From Rugalucina vietnamica (Eukaryota; Mollusca; Bivalvia; Lucinida; Lucinidae), in the NCBI GenBank assembly GCA_964017185.1, contig OZ024880.1, positions 46,451,071 through 46,515,070 of the forward strand: a DNA stretch of 64,000 nt, in the 5' to 3' direction. The notes below the pieces were generated by a model. The model had not been told where the DNA came from, did not search any database, and saw only the letters and a program-made list of their open reading frames with translations. This document shows, in pieces, positions 42,069 through 52,777 of this stretch (positions within the stretch are counted from its first letter, which is position 1; each line of letters starts with the position of its first letter). Made by a program: the position numbers and the translations under genes.

Positions 42069-42748
42069 TTAAGTTTACAAAATGAAATCGACGTTCTTGC
42101 ATATTTTACGCTAACCTGTTGCATTCAATTTCACCGTATTAGTAGATAAAGCATCAGAATGCCGTATGTTTTCGAAAAATGGTCAATTAATGTTAGAAAA
42201 TTAGTTTCCATTAAAAATGTCGACCAACTTTCCTAACCCCACCAAATACACTCACAAAGTCAACCCAGGGGTACAGGTGCGCCGGGTCACGTGAAGTGAC
42301 GTCATTACGCTGCCTCGTGCATGAATGTCTGACGTCATTGTTTTAAAATGAGAATGGCATTTAATTACAAAAGGACCAATGTTTATTCGTACTAAATTAC
42401 ATATCAATCGGTTGACGCAAACTTATTTTACAACATTTTTATACGTACTTTCCGATCACCCCTCGTATTTTCATAAAAAAAATCGCCCTTGAGTAGAGAC
42501 GCGCCGCAACCCAAAGGAATTTGTTTCATTAAAACACTGTTAAAACAATATGGTTTCATATAGTAAATGAAGCAACAACAGACTAGTAGCCGAGTCGGTT
42601 CTTATGTGTACGCACAAGTCATAACAAATTAACAGAAAGGCAAAAATTAGAAAATGCCAAAATTTAATACTTAATAGTTGTCTACTTAACAGCTTTGAAT
42701 TTCAGTGTATATTGCATAGACATATTTTGTAGTCTTTAACTGACATAC

Positions 42749-42842
42749 CTGTACCTCATGACCAGGAAGTAGACAAAGATGAGTATACAGATCAGCACCG
42801 CCCCACCAGCGGCTATACCGATCACGGCAACGGTTCGAGCCT
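42749..42842 (-). CDS. Transmembrane exon of the same membrane protein
   Basis: A 94-base exon between ATTTCAG and GTATGT encoding ARTVAVIGIAAGG then AVLICILIFVYFLVMRY: a single 24-residue hydrophobic helix with a basic stop-transfer end. It enters in phase 1 and leaves in phase 2, matching the stalk exon (44675-44747) and the tail exon (40054-40624). Orientation is type I (outside to inside). Confidence 0.78.
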
Positions 42843-43036
42843 CTGAAATAGAGCATAAACTTCAAGAATCATACATACCAAAAATAGACATGTCCTATTC
42901 GGTTCCGTTTGCTTACATTTTCAAAATACCCGGGTCAAGTTGTTCAAACTGTTGATTAACGACATAGTCAGTTAACGATTCGTTAAAATTTCAAATGACA
43001 ATATTACAAATACACTATGATTATTATTATTATTAT

Positions 43037-43080
<44 letters not shown>

Positions 43081-43220
43081 TAAATAACAGTGTATTTGCT
43101 TTTAAGGTCGGTGTATAGTTAACATGAGGGGTTAACGACAGCGTTAAGCTAACGAATGTTTTAACAACTGGGTCCTGAAAGTTAATCTAACAAAATGTAG
43201 ATTTTTAATTCTTGTAGGTG

Positions 43221-43539
43221 TACATTTCACTGTCGGGAAACAAACTCCGTGTAAGCTATCATTTGTGTACACAACGGAGAGTCACAGGGAATTTTAGCAG
43301 TTCGGACTAAACATAAGTTCGGAAAATTTGTGGTGCCGTTTACTTGCCGTTATTTGTGAAATAGTTTTCATATCCTATCATATGTAGCATACTTGTTTGG
43401 TTGTAAAACTTTCGCAATTCATTATCTGGTCGCTGAGAACGCGTCGGAACCTTTAAAGTTCCGAAGTGTTCTAAATGTTGACAATTGTTTTGTGCAAAGA
43501 AAGAGAATAGTGATTATAATATGCCACATATGATAGGAT

Positions 43540-43578
<39 letters not shown>

Positions 43579-43690
43579 GCAACGCGCGGTTTCCGAAATT
43601 ATGTGCAGTACGAACGCTCTCTCTGTCTATGACGCATACACAAATGGTAGCGAACACGGACTTTGTTTCCCGACACTGACATTTGACAGC
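43221..43690. mobile_element. 0.47-kb inverted-repeat element
   Basis: Left arm CTGTCGGGAAACAAACTCCG and right arm complementary (CGGACTTTGTTTCCCGACAC), with a second inverted pair inside (CATATCCTATCATATG). An A-run lies at 43549-43576. Non-coding. Confidence 0.65.
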
Positions 43691-43848
43691 TTCATAAACC
43701 CAATTTTAAATTCTCGTAGCCTTTTGATCGAACTAACAATTCTGTATGAGCAACTTCATCGAGTCTAGATGTTCACCAGGGAAAGTAAAGCAAATAAGTC
43801 GTTAATGATCTATACATTCATCTACTCATCAATTACGCTCAAAGAATA

Positions 43849-44084
43849 TGAGCCGCCTCATGGGAAAACCAACAATCTGCATAGGCGAAAACAAAGGAGC
43901 AGATCAGCTTCGCGGTAACCGCGAAGCTGATCAGCGCCTTTGTTTTCGCTACTCGGAAAGTACAATTCCTCTTCTACTTAAATCCGAAATTTCAAGCTTC
44001 TAGACTGCTTCTGTGCTTGTACAGGCCGGTTTGTGTCTGACCTGTTCGGAAACCACATTGTTGGTTTTCCCACGAGGTGGCTCA
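43849..44084. mobile_element. Fold-back MITE, family M1
   Basis: Complete copy. ATCATCAATTACG-type sequence occurs on both flanks. Confidence 0.8.
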
Positions 44085-44394
44085 ATCATCAATTACGACT
44101 AAATATACCACGTCCATGTGATATACAGATTTTTCTTAAGTTGTAAAAAATTTGAAATTTTCATTACATTTCTTGCGATCTCGCCACGGCGAGAGCGCAT
44201 ATATAATTGAACAGGGCTGGAATCTTGTTGTTAATCGACCAGAGTTCCGGCCGCACTTGATTGGAGGCATTTCCGATTGAGTCACACTAAATACCGCATG
44301 CTGGCTCGGGTAAACCGAGCTGCCAGAGTCTTTTCGGTCTGTGGTTATCGCCGTGTCATACAGTGAAAATAGTGCAGAGAGATCGCAAGCGTTT

Positions 44395-44627
44395 TAAAAA
44401 CGCTTATACTTGTTTTATATATTTTTCATTAGATTTTTTTCTATATTTTTCTTATTTTTGCTCAAAACATAGATTGTGGGTACACGTTAGAACCGTTCTA
44501 ACGAGTACCCACAACCTATGTTTTGGAGCAAAAATAAGAAAATTATGTATACCCCTCCATACCCGAGTTTTAAAGTGGGGTTCAAGGGGGGGGGGTATAC
44601 ATGTCACGGACATGTTTTCTTAATGAG
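44395..44627. mobile_element. MITE family M2, reverse, truncated
   Basis: CAAAACATAGATTGTGGG and GTTCTAACGAGTACCC, with a shortened core, ending ATGTTTTCTTAATG. It lies just downstream of the stalk exon. Confidence 0.7.
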
Positions 44628-44674
44628 ATGCTACAAAAATAAACAACAACAAAAGAATCGATTCAGTACAATAC

Positions 44675-44747
44675 CTGTCATTGTCTTGCGAGTGTTAAAT
44701 CTGATATTAGAGAGTAGGGCGTTTTGCTGGCGACTGGATCTCGTATT
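44675..44747 (-). CDS. Stalk exon upstream of the transmembrane exon
   Basis: A 73-base open exon with a long T-run before CAG and a GTATTG donor, encoding NTRSSRQQNALLSN and IRFNTRKTMT. It is polar and Arg/Asn-rich, as expected of an extracellular stalk. It ends with one base that completes Glu at the start of the transmembrane exon. It needs an upstream phase-0 partner. Confidence 0.5.
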
Positions 44748-46399
44748 CTGAAAAAAAAAAAAAAAAAAAAAAATGAAACACTACGGTCGCTTTATCCGCA
44801 TTTCATTCATTTCATCATTTTAAATGCATGTAGTTATGAGGTAATTTCAGGTATGGGTGAAAGTATTCGTTTCACCTGTATTCGTAGTACGTAAAAAATG
44901 TTTACAGCATAACTTGTACCACTGCCTGCTGTGTATCTTTTGAGTATTTTTTCCGGTTTTGCAACTTTATTTAAAGAAAAGAGCCCGAAAATCACTGCAC
45001 ATTACATGTAACTACAACAACCATGAAAATACATAATTTATGCCCTCAAGTAATTTCTTAGATCAACTGGCTAACCTGCACTCCGATACACTTCGTGACC
45101 TCGTCCCTCTTTCGTGACAGAGGTTTGGCCGAGAGGTCTAACGGAACACCGATGGAAATATTCCGTCTGGTAATTTCTTTACTGGCCATTCCATGGCTTT
45201 TAGATGTTATAGTCAATCTTTATGTTGACTATTTAAGATGCATTTGATCGAACTAACAATTCTGTATGAGCAATTTCATCGAGTCTAGATGTTCACCAGG
45301 GAAAGTAAAGCAAAATGTCGTTAATGATCTATAATTATACATGCTCCATGCCTAACACGAAAACACAGTACAAACCATGTAGCCTACAAAAACCATTAAC
45401 TTTTGACACGTGTAAAAACATACTGAAGCACATATGCAAACTAGTTACAGTAAATATTTGTTGTCTCATAAAATACACGGACTTGATTAGGTTCTGGTTT
45501 GTTTGCACGACACTCGCACACTGGGGATGCATGTCAGAAGCGACCTAGGTAGGGAATGCCCAATCAGACAGTTTTCTTACATGCAACTTCAGTTTGCGAT
45601 TGCTGACATAGTGACTATATAAAATCTGGTCTGTATCGCCGTCCATGTCTATATACTGTGCCGAAATTCACTTTTAATCTTGAATTTTATTTCATTGAAT
45701 CTTAATCTCAAGCTACACTCTTACCAACTCCTTGTTTTAATCATGAAGGACTGAACATATTATCTCATTTTAACTTAACCATGTGTCTTAACAAACCCGC
45801 CAATTTTGAAAACAACTGTTTAATTATTTCATTCAAGGTGCTTTTAAATGTTTTAGACTCACTCAAATGATTCCTAGGCTTAGATTTTACTGATCCATTT
45901 CACGGCTAACAAACCTTTAAATGCGTAACCGCGGTTAAGAAAAGAAATCCGATTTATGTCCTTCCGGTTTCGCATCAGATGACCAACAAAAGGTAAACAA
46001 ACCTTTGCAGCTCGTGTTTTCGAGTAAAATATTTCGATTCGAAGACAAATATTATAATTCTCTCAATGCTATTTTATTAGTTAGACATTTCTATTTATGG
46101 ACCCCAAAGGATTTCCAGAAATTTTTCTTTATAATCATGATTTTTATTCCCTACCCCAAAACACATGTTGGGATTGCATTGTACACGACGAAAATGTGGG
46201 TCAGTCGCAGGGATATTTGTAGATTTCCACTCATTACGTCCATATTAACGGTAAGCAATACAGTGCGCAGATGATTTTAACATTGTGTGAGGTCTGGTGA
46301 CAGTTTCGTTGCCTCTGGCCAATGCATTCTATGCATATGTGGTTAAAAGCTGTGTCAACATTTCGGTTACGAATCTAATCATTAGAATGATAGCAATAT

Positions 46400-49300
46400 G
46401 ATAGTTCGTCTCTCACTAATGAGAAAGACCATCATTATTTCTTGAATAGTGCTGATGTGTGTTGGTGAGTTCTTTGATGGCTGACTAGGCCAATTCTGGC
46501 TCTAAACTGTCGGTTGCAAGTAGAGCAAGTCAATGTCATAGAGTCTGCTGGTGGCACATTTGTTTTGGCTTTGCGCTCTCTTCGCTTTCTTTCAGCTTCA
46601 CAGATTCTCTTCTTTTCATAGAGAGCTGCTCCTTTGTTGATGAGACCTCGCCACTTTGATCGCTCCTGTGCAGTCTGTTCCAAGGACCCCATTGGTATTT
46701 CGAAATCCTTCAGAGAGGCTTTGAGGGTGTCTTTGTAGCGTTTCTTCTGGCCACCTTGAGAGCGCTTTCCCTCCTGTAGTTCTCCGTAGAAAACTTTCTT
46801 TGGAAGTCGCGCATCAGGCATTCTTATAACATGGCCAGTCCATCTTAGCTGTGCTAGCTTTAAGACTGTATGCATGCTTTGCATCCCTGCTTTCCTCAGG
46901 ACCTCTGTGTCTGGAATCTTGTCCTGCCACTTGATTTTTAACAACTTTCTCAAACAGCTTAAGTGGAAATGGTTAAGTCTCTTTGCATGGCGTTGGTATA
47001 CTGTCCAGGTCTCACATGCATACAAGAGGGTTGGCAGTATCACAGCCTTGTAGACTTTCAGCTTGGTGTCAAGCTTGATTCCATTTCGCTCCCAGACATT
47101 TGCACGGAGTCTTCCGAATGCCACACTAGCTTTTGCAATTCTGGCAGTGATCTCATCATCAATATGCACTGCTCTGGAGAGAGTGCTTCCCAGGTAGGTG
47201 AACTTGTCAACAACTTTCAGTTTTTGCCCATTCACAGTGATGGTTGGTTCATTATATGGTTTTCCGGGGGCTGATTGGTGTACAACCTCTGTCTTTTTTG
47301 TGCTGATTGTGAGATCATAGTTATCACATGACTGTGAGACTTGATCCATGGCTCTTTGCATTTTTGCCTCTGTGTTGGCATTCTTATCCATATCATCTGC
47401 ATAGAGGAGCTCATCTAGCACATCAGTCTGGACCTTAGTTTTGGCTTGCAACCTTCTGAGGTTGAATATGTTGCCATCAAAACGGTACCTGATTGGAAAA
47501 CCAGTGTCACTGTCCTGAAAAGCATCCATAAGCATGGCAGAAAACATCATGCTGAACAGTGTTGGTGCCAGAACACAGCCTTGTTTGACCCCATTTGTTA
47601 CTTCAAATGGTTCAGAGAACTCTCCATCATTTTGCACACGTGCCTGCATGCCATCATGAAACTGCCGCACCATAGCTATGAATCTGGGTGGACAGCCAAA
47701 CTTGGCCATGATTTTCCAGAGTCCATCACGACTAACAGTGTCAAAAGCTTTGGTGAGGTCAACAAACGTCATGTATAGATCTACATTCTGTTCTTGGCAT
47801 TTCTCCTGAAGCTGTCTTGCTGTGAAGATCATGTCTATTGTCCCTCTGTCTTTTCTGAATCCACATTGACTTTCTGGGATAAGTCCCGTCTGATCAAGAT
47901 GAGCATTCTGACGATTCAACAGAATTTTTGCAAGTATCTTCCCAGCAATTGATAGGAGGGAGATGCCTCTGTGATTGTCACAGACTTGAGGATTTCCTTT
48001 CCGCTTGTATAGGTGGATTATGGATGCATCCTTAAATTCTTGTGGGATAGCCTCCTTCCTCCACATACAGTGAAACAACTCTGTCAGTTTCTCTGCCATG
48101 GGTAGCCCCCCAGCCTTGTAAACTTCGGCAGGAATTGCATCTGCACCTGGGGCTTTGCCAGATGATAGTTGTTGAACTGCTTTTCTTGTTTCCGTAACGG
48201 TAGGAAATTCATCTAACAGAACACTGCACTCTATCTGTGGAAGTCTGTCGATTGCATCCTGATTGATGCTTGATGGTCGATTAAGCACACTATTGAAGTG
48301 TTCTGCCCACCTTTCCAAGATAGCTTCTTTATCTGTGAGAAGAGTGTTTCCATCTGCACTGAGCAATGTGGTGGCTCCAGAACTCTTTGGACCATAAATG
48401 GTTTTCAGTGCATCATGAAATTTCTTCATGTCCTTTCTATCCGCAAAAGACTGAATTTCTTCTGTTTTCTTCCTCAGCCAGGAATCTTGCATGTCCCTAA
48501 GCTTGGTCTGGACTGTCTTACAAATGTTGCTGTAGGCTGCTTTCTTTGATACTGAGCTAGTATCATCTTGATGTGCCTTGAGCAAACGGTGCTTTTCTTC
48601 AAGAAGCCTCTGAATTTCATCATCATTCTCATCAAACCAGTCTTGATGTTTGCGAGATGGATGGCCTAAGGTGCTTGCAGCTGAAGAAAGAACTGTTTTA
48701 TGGAAAACTGTCCAGTTTTCTTCGGGGTCCTCTGAACTGAGATTCATTGCATCCAGTTGGTTGCAAATGTCTGTTAAGAAATCTTGTCTCATGCTGTCTT
48801 TATTCAGCTTTGAGACATCCAGTCTCTTAGAAGCTTTCTTGCCTTGAGGTCGCCTCGCAGGCTGTATTCTTAGGTTGAGTTTGCTGACAACCAGTCTATG
48901 ATCTGTCCAGCAGTCTGCACCACACATAGTCTTTGTCACTTTAACATCCTGCCTGTCTGTTCTCCGCACTATGACATAGTCTATGAGATGCCAGTGTTTG
49001 GAACGGGGATGCATCCAGGATGTTTTGTTCCTATTAGATAGACGGAAGACTGTGTTGGTGATTAGAAGATCATGTTCAGCACACTTCCTGAGAAGCAAGA
49101 GACCATTGCTGTTGTGCTTTCCAACCCCTTCTGGACCTATAACTCCTTCCCAGGTCTGGTGGTCTGTACCCACTCTGGCATTAAAGTCGCCAAGAAGGAT
49201 AAGCTTGTCTGTGCGGGGTGTTGCAGAAATAACATTGTCTAGGTCATCATAGAACTTGTCCTTGACCTCATCTGGATTGGTCATTGTGGGTGCATAAGCA

Positions 49301-50596
49301 CTGACAATAGTTGCATGTTTATTGCCTGACAGAGGAAGTCTCAATGTCATTAGACGGTCATTAATGCCTTTTGGCAATCCTGACAGCTTACCAACAAGTT
49401 CTGTTTTGATGGCAAAGCCAACTCCTGCTTCACACCTCTCTACACTTTTGCGTCCACTCCAGAAGAAGGTGTATCCAGCACCAACTTCTTTGATCTCCCC
49501 AACATCTGCGAACCGAGTCTCACTCAATGCAGCTATCTGTATATCATACCTCCCAAGTTCTCTGCCCACAAGGGCCGTTCTACGCTGTGGTCTATCTGAC
49601 CCAGCACTATCCATTAAAGTGCGCACATTCCATGCGCCAATCCGTAAGGGGATTACTCTAGCTTTTTTCTTTGTATTTCGACCGCTTAAGGGGATCCCCG
49701 CTGATCGCGGTTAACCAGCCAGGGGGTTTGAAGCAGGCAATTGTTTAGGGCACCTTTTCTAGCCCCTTCCCCATGCTACGGGGGTGAGCAGTGCGGTCCT
49801 AAATAGGTCTGCTCAGTCACTCAGCCGACTGCCGAATTCTGCTTACTGCTTCTCCTCACAGAAAACGACCATTAGAACTGAGCCGCCTGTGTGCAGGTCT
49901 GCAACTACAGCTCCCAGTGTGTCCTACACCTGCTGCTTCGCCACTCGCCCATCGCCACAGGACTTTGTAGGTATGTGGGTGCAAGTGTGATGAAATTGTT
50001 GTGTATGCAAGTGCTTGTGTGTTGAGAAATAAGATGACATGCGCTATGAAATTGGATTATAGTGAGGAAGAGGTGCGCAACGTCAACCTCACTCTCTAGT
50101 CCTCGCCCAGCTGCGCCCAGAGGCAAGACACAGGTCAAGACGTCTGGAGTTGGGTTTGGATGCAGTGGATGACCGTAACATCTTTAGTGCCTTGTCACGC
50201 TCTGCATGTTCCACAACATGTTGCTGTATCGCTTTCTGAACCGTTGAATCAGATGATTTCTTCCGCTCCATCTACCGAAACAGTCTTTGCATATCTGGAC
50301 TAGGCATATCCAAACACACAGGTTTGATTTTGGAGTTTCCTTCTCCTAGATGAGTTGCTGGCCACAGCTGAAGAGCTCCATCTACCCTTTCTTAGGTTTT
50401 GTTTAGAGACCTGTAAACTCCTAGGAGGGCTGTCAACCAAGACTAATGAGTTCCCCCTGCCCAGCTAGATTTTTGTGTAGAGAACTAGCTTAACTCCTAG
50501 ATGAGTTGCCTTCCAAGGCTAACGAGCCCCATCTGCACCGCATGACAACAGGTAGTACTGATTACATGTTACAGTAGCAGTTAAACTGACCTGACC
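46400..50596 (-). mobile_element. Full-length-looking LINE (non-LTR retrotransposon) with 12-bp TSD
   Basis: The element is bounded by a perfect 12-base direct repeat, TGATAGCAATAT, at 46388-46399 and 50597-50608, the expected target-site duplication. On the minus strand it has about 900 bases of 5' region (50596-49700), the ORF (49626-46435) and a 3' tail ending TGAGAGACGAACTATCA. There is no long poly-A tail. The sequence matches older fragments at 19.9-25.1 kb, whose shared 3' end confirms this boundary. The uninterrupted ORF and exact TSD suggest a recent insertion. It lies within a larger inverted-repeat element (45890-51442). Confidence 0.88.
46435..49698 (-). CDS. LINE ORF: AP endonuclease - reverse transcriptase - C2H2 zinc finger
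   Basis: The protein is about 1063 residues counted from a GTG at 49624-49626, and the frame stays open upstream to about 49698. An N-terminal APE-type endonuclease shows SETRF (35-39), GDFNA (146-150), LIDYVIV and DHRLV (242-246). The reverse transcriptase includes [39 protein letters not shown] and the catalytic YADD at 742-745. A downstream [17 protein letters not shown] segment follows, and the C-terminus ends in a C2H2 finger (CSTC...HQRTH, 1034-1054). The endonuclease's first strand (IGAWNVRTL) precedes the first in-frame ATG, at residue 5, so the true start is unclear. Often annotated in animal genomes as craniofacial-development-protein-2-like, a misnomer. Confidence 0.9.
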   Translation of the reverse strand, partial: GIPLSGRNTKKKARVIPLRIGAWNVRTLMDSAGSDRPQRRTALVGRELGRYDIQIAALSETRFADVGEIKEVGAGYTFFWSGRKSVERCEAGVGFAIKTELVGKLSGLPKGINDRLMTLRLPLSGNKHATIVSAYAPTMTNPDEVKDKFYDDLDNVISATPRTDKLILLGDFNARVGTDHQTWEGVIGPEGVGKHNSNGLLLLRKCAEHDLLITNTVFRLSNRNKTSWMHPRSKHWHLIDYVIVRRTDRQDVKVTKTMCGADCWTDHRLVVSKLNLRIQPARRPQGKKASKRLDVSKLNKDSMRQDFLTDICNQLDAMNLSSEDPEENWTVFHKTVLSSAASTLGHPSRKHQDWFDENDDEIQRLLEEKHRLLKAHQDDTSSVSKKAAYSNICKTVQTKLRDMQDSWLRKKTEEIQSFADRKDMKKFHDALKTIYGPKSSGATTLLSADGNTLLTDKEAILERWAEHFNSVLNRPSSINQDAIDRLPQIECSVLLDEFPTVTETRKAVQQLSSGKAPGADAIPAEVYKAGGLPMAEKLTELFHCMWRKEAIPQEFKDASIIHLYKRKGNPQVCDNHRGISLLSIAGKILAKILLNRQNAHLDQTGLIPESQCGFRKDRGTIDMIFTARQLQEKCQEQNVDLYMTFVDLTKAFDTVSRDGLWKIMAKFGCPPRFIAMVRQFHDGMQARVQNDGEFSEPFEVTNGVKQGCVLAPTLFSMMFSAMLMDAFQDSDTGFPIRYRFDGNIFNLRRLQAKTKVQTDVLDELLYADDMDKNANTEAKMQRAMDQVSQSCDNYDLTISTKKTEVVHQSAPGKPYNEPTITVNGQKLKVVDKFTYLGSTLSRAVHIDDEITARIAKASVAFGRLRANVWERNGIKLDTKLKVYKAVILPTLLYACETWTVYQRHAKRLNHFHLSCLRKLLKIKWQDKIPDTEVLRKAGMQSMHTVLKLAQLRWTGHVIRMPDARLPKKVFYGELQEGKRSQGGQKKRYKDTLKASLKDFEIPMGSLEQTAQERSKWRGLINKGAALYEKKRICEAERKRRERKAKTNVPPADSMTLTCSTCNRQFRARIGLVSHQRTHQHTSALFKK

Positions 50597-51601
50597 TGAT
50601 AGCAATATAGTCATTATAGAACACATGTATTAAAGTTTTTGTTTTTGTTAATTGTTTTACGCTGAAGATTATTGTCACATTCTCTCGTCCTTTCTTAATA
50701 GTTGCTTACTCAAATTTGGTGTGTTTGTGATATTTGCAGTGAATATGTTTGATATAAAATAATACAAACTGTCTATGAAATACATGTAATACAATAGTTC
50801 ACATGCATGATATTCCTGTTCATGAAGACGATTTTACAGCATTCTGTATACTTTAACTTGTTTTTTCTTGGTTTTATGTCTTTCAAAACGCTTTACAGGG
50901 AAATAAATACCATAACTTGAACAGGTTGAGGTTTTCAAACGTATCTTGAAATATATCCTTCATATTTTAATGATTAAATGCGTACCCATCTTTTCCTTCC
51001 CTTCAAATCGATAATGACGGGCATTAACACAACGAAATACTGGCACAGACATCAGATGCAATTTAGTTAATACATATCTGTAAATTTGTCGTGGAACAAT
51101 CACTAAAATTTGATATTTACCAGTAAATTGTCCAATTTTTAGTTGTATTTCGCCGACTTTGGCCTTGTTGGAACACCAGGTTCGAAGAAGGGAATAAATA
51201 ACTCAAAGACCATCAAATTATTTTGCGAGCTACTTTGGTGCTGAGTCACAATAGTAAATAAGTGACAAAATAGCATTCATAGATAATCGATATATTTCTG
51301 TACTAAAATATAATCATCAATCGATTCTAGTAGTGTATGTTTTGTTTACCTTTTCTTGGTCTTCATATGCGGAACCGGAAGGGCGTGAATCGGATTTTCT
51401 TTCTTAACCGGCGGTTACGCATTTAAAGGTTTGTTAGCCGTGCATTTGTAAAAATTTGTTTTGTAATGGACTGAATATGTATGTGTTCTATGAATGTATG
51501 ATTCTGTATATATGTTTTATGCATATTTCATGTTTTACAGAGGACCATATGTTAGATAAGTTCATGTTTGTACTTAATATGTAATCCTCTCAAAACAAAG
51601 A

Positions 51602-51603
<2 letters not shown>

Positions 51604-51653
<50 letters not shown>
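51604..51653. repeat. (ATT)n microsatellite
   Basis: About 16 units at the left of the 43-bp direct repeat. Confidence 0.9.
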
Positions 51654-51698
51654 CTGCCTATCTCTCTGTCATGCTCGTCATCTTTGTTTCTATTTGAT

Positions 51699-51947
51699 CA
51701 TCATGAAAATATATCCGTATAATGTATACCTCCTTGAACCCCACTTTTATATACCAAACTGGGGTATGCAAGGGTATACCTATTTTCTTATTTTTGCTCC
51801 AAAACATAGATTGTGGGTGAGGCGGTCCTAACGTGTACCTGCAATCTATGTTTTGAAAAATAAGAAAAATCATGACTTTCAGCTGAAAATTTTCAATTTT
51901 TAAAGCTAAAAAATCTCTGTATGTTGCATGGACATGATTTCGTAATG
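51699..51947. mobile_element. MITE family M2 between 43-bp direct repeats
   Basis: CATCATGAAAATATATCCG start and CGTAATGG end. The flanks TTCTGCCTATCTCTCTGTCA... (51651-51694 and 51949-51992) are nearly identical. Confidence 0.75.
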
Positions 51948-52158
51948 GTTCTGCCTATCCCTCTGTCATGCTCGTCATCTTTGTTTCTATTTAATATTGG
52001 CCGGATGGCTACCTCGCTGGGGAAGAGCTAGTCATCATGCTCTTTGTACGGCATATTACATTTTTATTGTACCTTGGGTTGTCATAGCCTGGTGTCTATG
52101 TTGGGATTCTAAATTCATTAAATTGTATGAATTCCTGGATTAGATCTTTTCTTCTTAC

Positions 52159-52305
52159 CTTGATCCTATAGATATGCAGTATTACTGTTGTCAGAAACGA
52201 TGATGAGTCAATATTCCTGGACTTTCGATTCTTGTTTAGCATCAAACAAGTAACAGGTGTTACTAAAATTAAAACCGTCCAGTCAACGTCTAAAATTCCG
52301 TTCAT
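52159..52305 (-). CDS. Candidate first exon of the membrane-protein gene (weak)
   Basis: ATG at 52303-52305 opens MNGILDVDWTVLILVTPV, a possible signal peptide, and reads 49 codons to a phase-0 GTAAGA donor, matching the phase-0 stalk exon at 44675-44747. If they join, the product would be about 294 residues with a very short ectodomain and a 7.4-kb intron containing the full-length LINE. Evidence is phase and hydrophobicity only. The real ectodomain exons may be elsewhere. Confidence 0.22.
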
Positions 52306-52528
52306 AAAAAAGTAAACCAGTGCCTCGTTTATGAAAATATAGATAAGAAACCTTAATACTCACCAATTTATTGAATCCAGTTTACATATAACTCGATGAT
52401 ATTATAAACAAATCTTTTTATAAGGAAGTACAGTCATACACACAAACAAAACTTTTGTGATAAAATTACAAAATTAGTTTTTGAATACACCAGCATATAT
52501 CAAATCAAAATGGAGTAACTAGATCATA

Positions 52529-52777
52529 TGAGCCGCGACGCGAGAAAATCGGAGAAACCCGGTCTTCTGGGTTCCCGACAAGGTCCGACATAAACCGGCC
52601 TGTACAGTCTCAGAACGTGGCTAGAAGCTTGAAATTTCGGATTTAGGAAGAAAAGAAATTGTACTATCCGAGTCGCGAAAACAATGGCGCTGATCAGCTT
52701 CGCAGTTACTGCGAAGCTGATCTGCGTCTTTGATTTTCACAAAGGCAAAAATCCGGTTTTTCTCACGATGCGGCTCA
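52529..52777. mobile_element. Fold-back MITE, family M1, variant ends
   Basis: Ends TGAGCCGCGACGCGAG and GATGCGGCTCA define a subfamily shared with 54445, 60773 and 61013. Confidence 0.7.

Larger units (their letters stand above)
45890..51442. mobile_element. Inverted-repeat element interrupted by the LINE
   Basis: Arms of about 110 bases at 45890-46003 and 51345-51442 are inverted copies (shared blocks include GCATTTAAAGGTTTGTTAGCC and a TTCCGGTTTC-type block). Subtracting the LINE leaves about 1.3 kb, typical of a non-autonomous element. Confidence 0.6.
50609..52158. other. Gene-free stretch right of the LINE
   Basis: Holds the right arm of the inverted-repeat host element, an (ATT)n run and an M2 MITE; otherwise AT-rich non-coding sequence. 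Confidence 0.4.

Noticed and set aside
45076-45195. Possible exon upstream of the stalk exon (MASKEITRRNISIGV...)
   Set aside because: Donor is weak (GTTAGC), no acceptable acceptor, and part of it resembles a dispersed repeat seen at 37.8 kb.
49322-49714. 130-residue plus-strand frame opposite the LINE
   Set aside because: Antisense shadow of the endonuclease region.
50089-50271. Short minus-strand frame upstream of the LINE ORF as a separate ORF1
   Set aside because: Only 60 residues with no RNA-binding motif; it lies in the LINE 5' region and cannot be supported as a gene.
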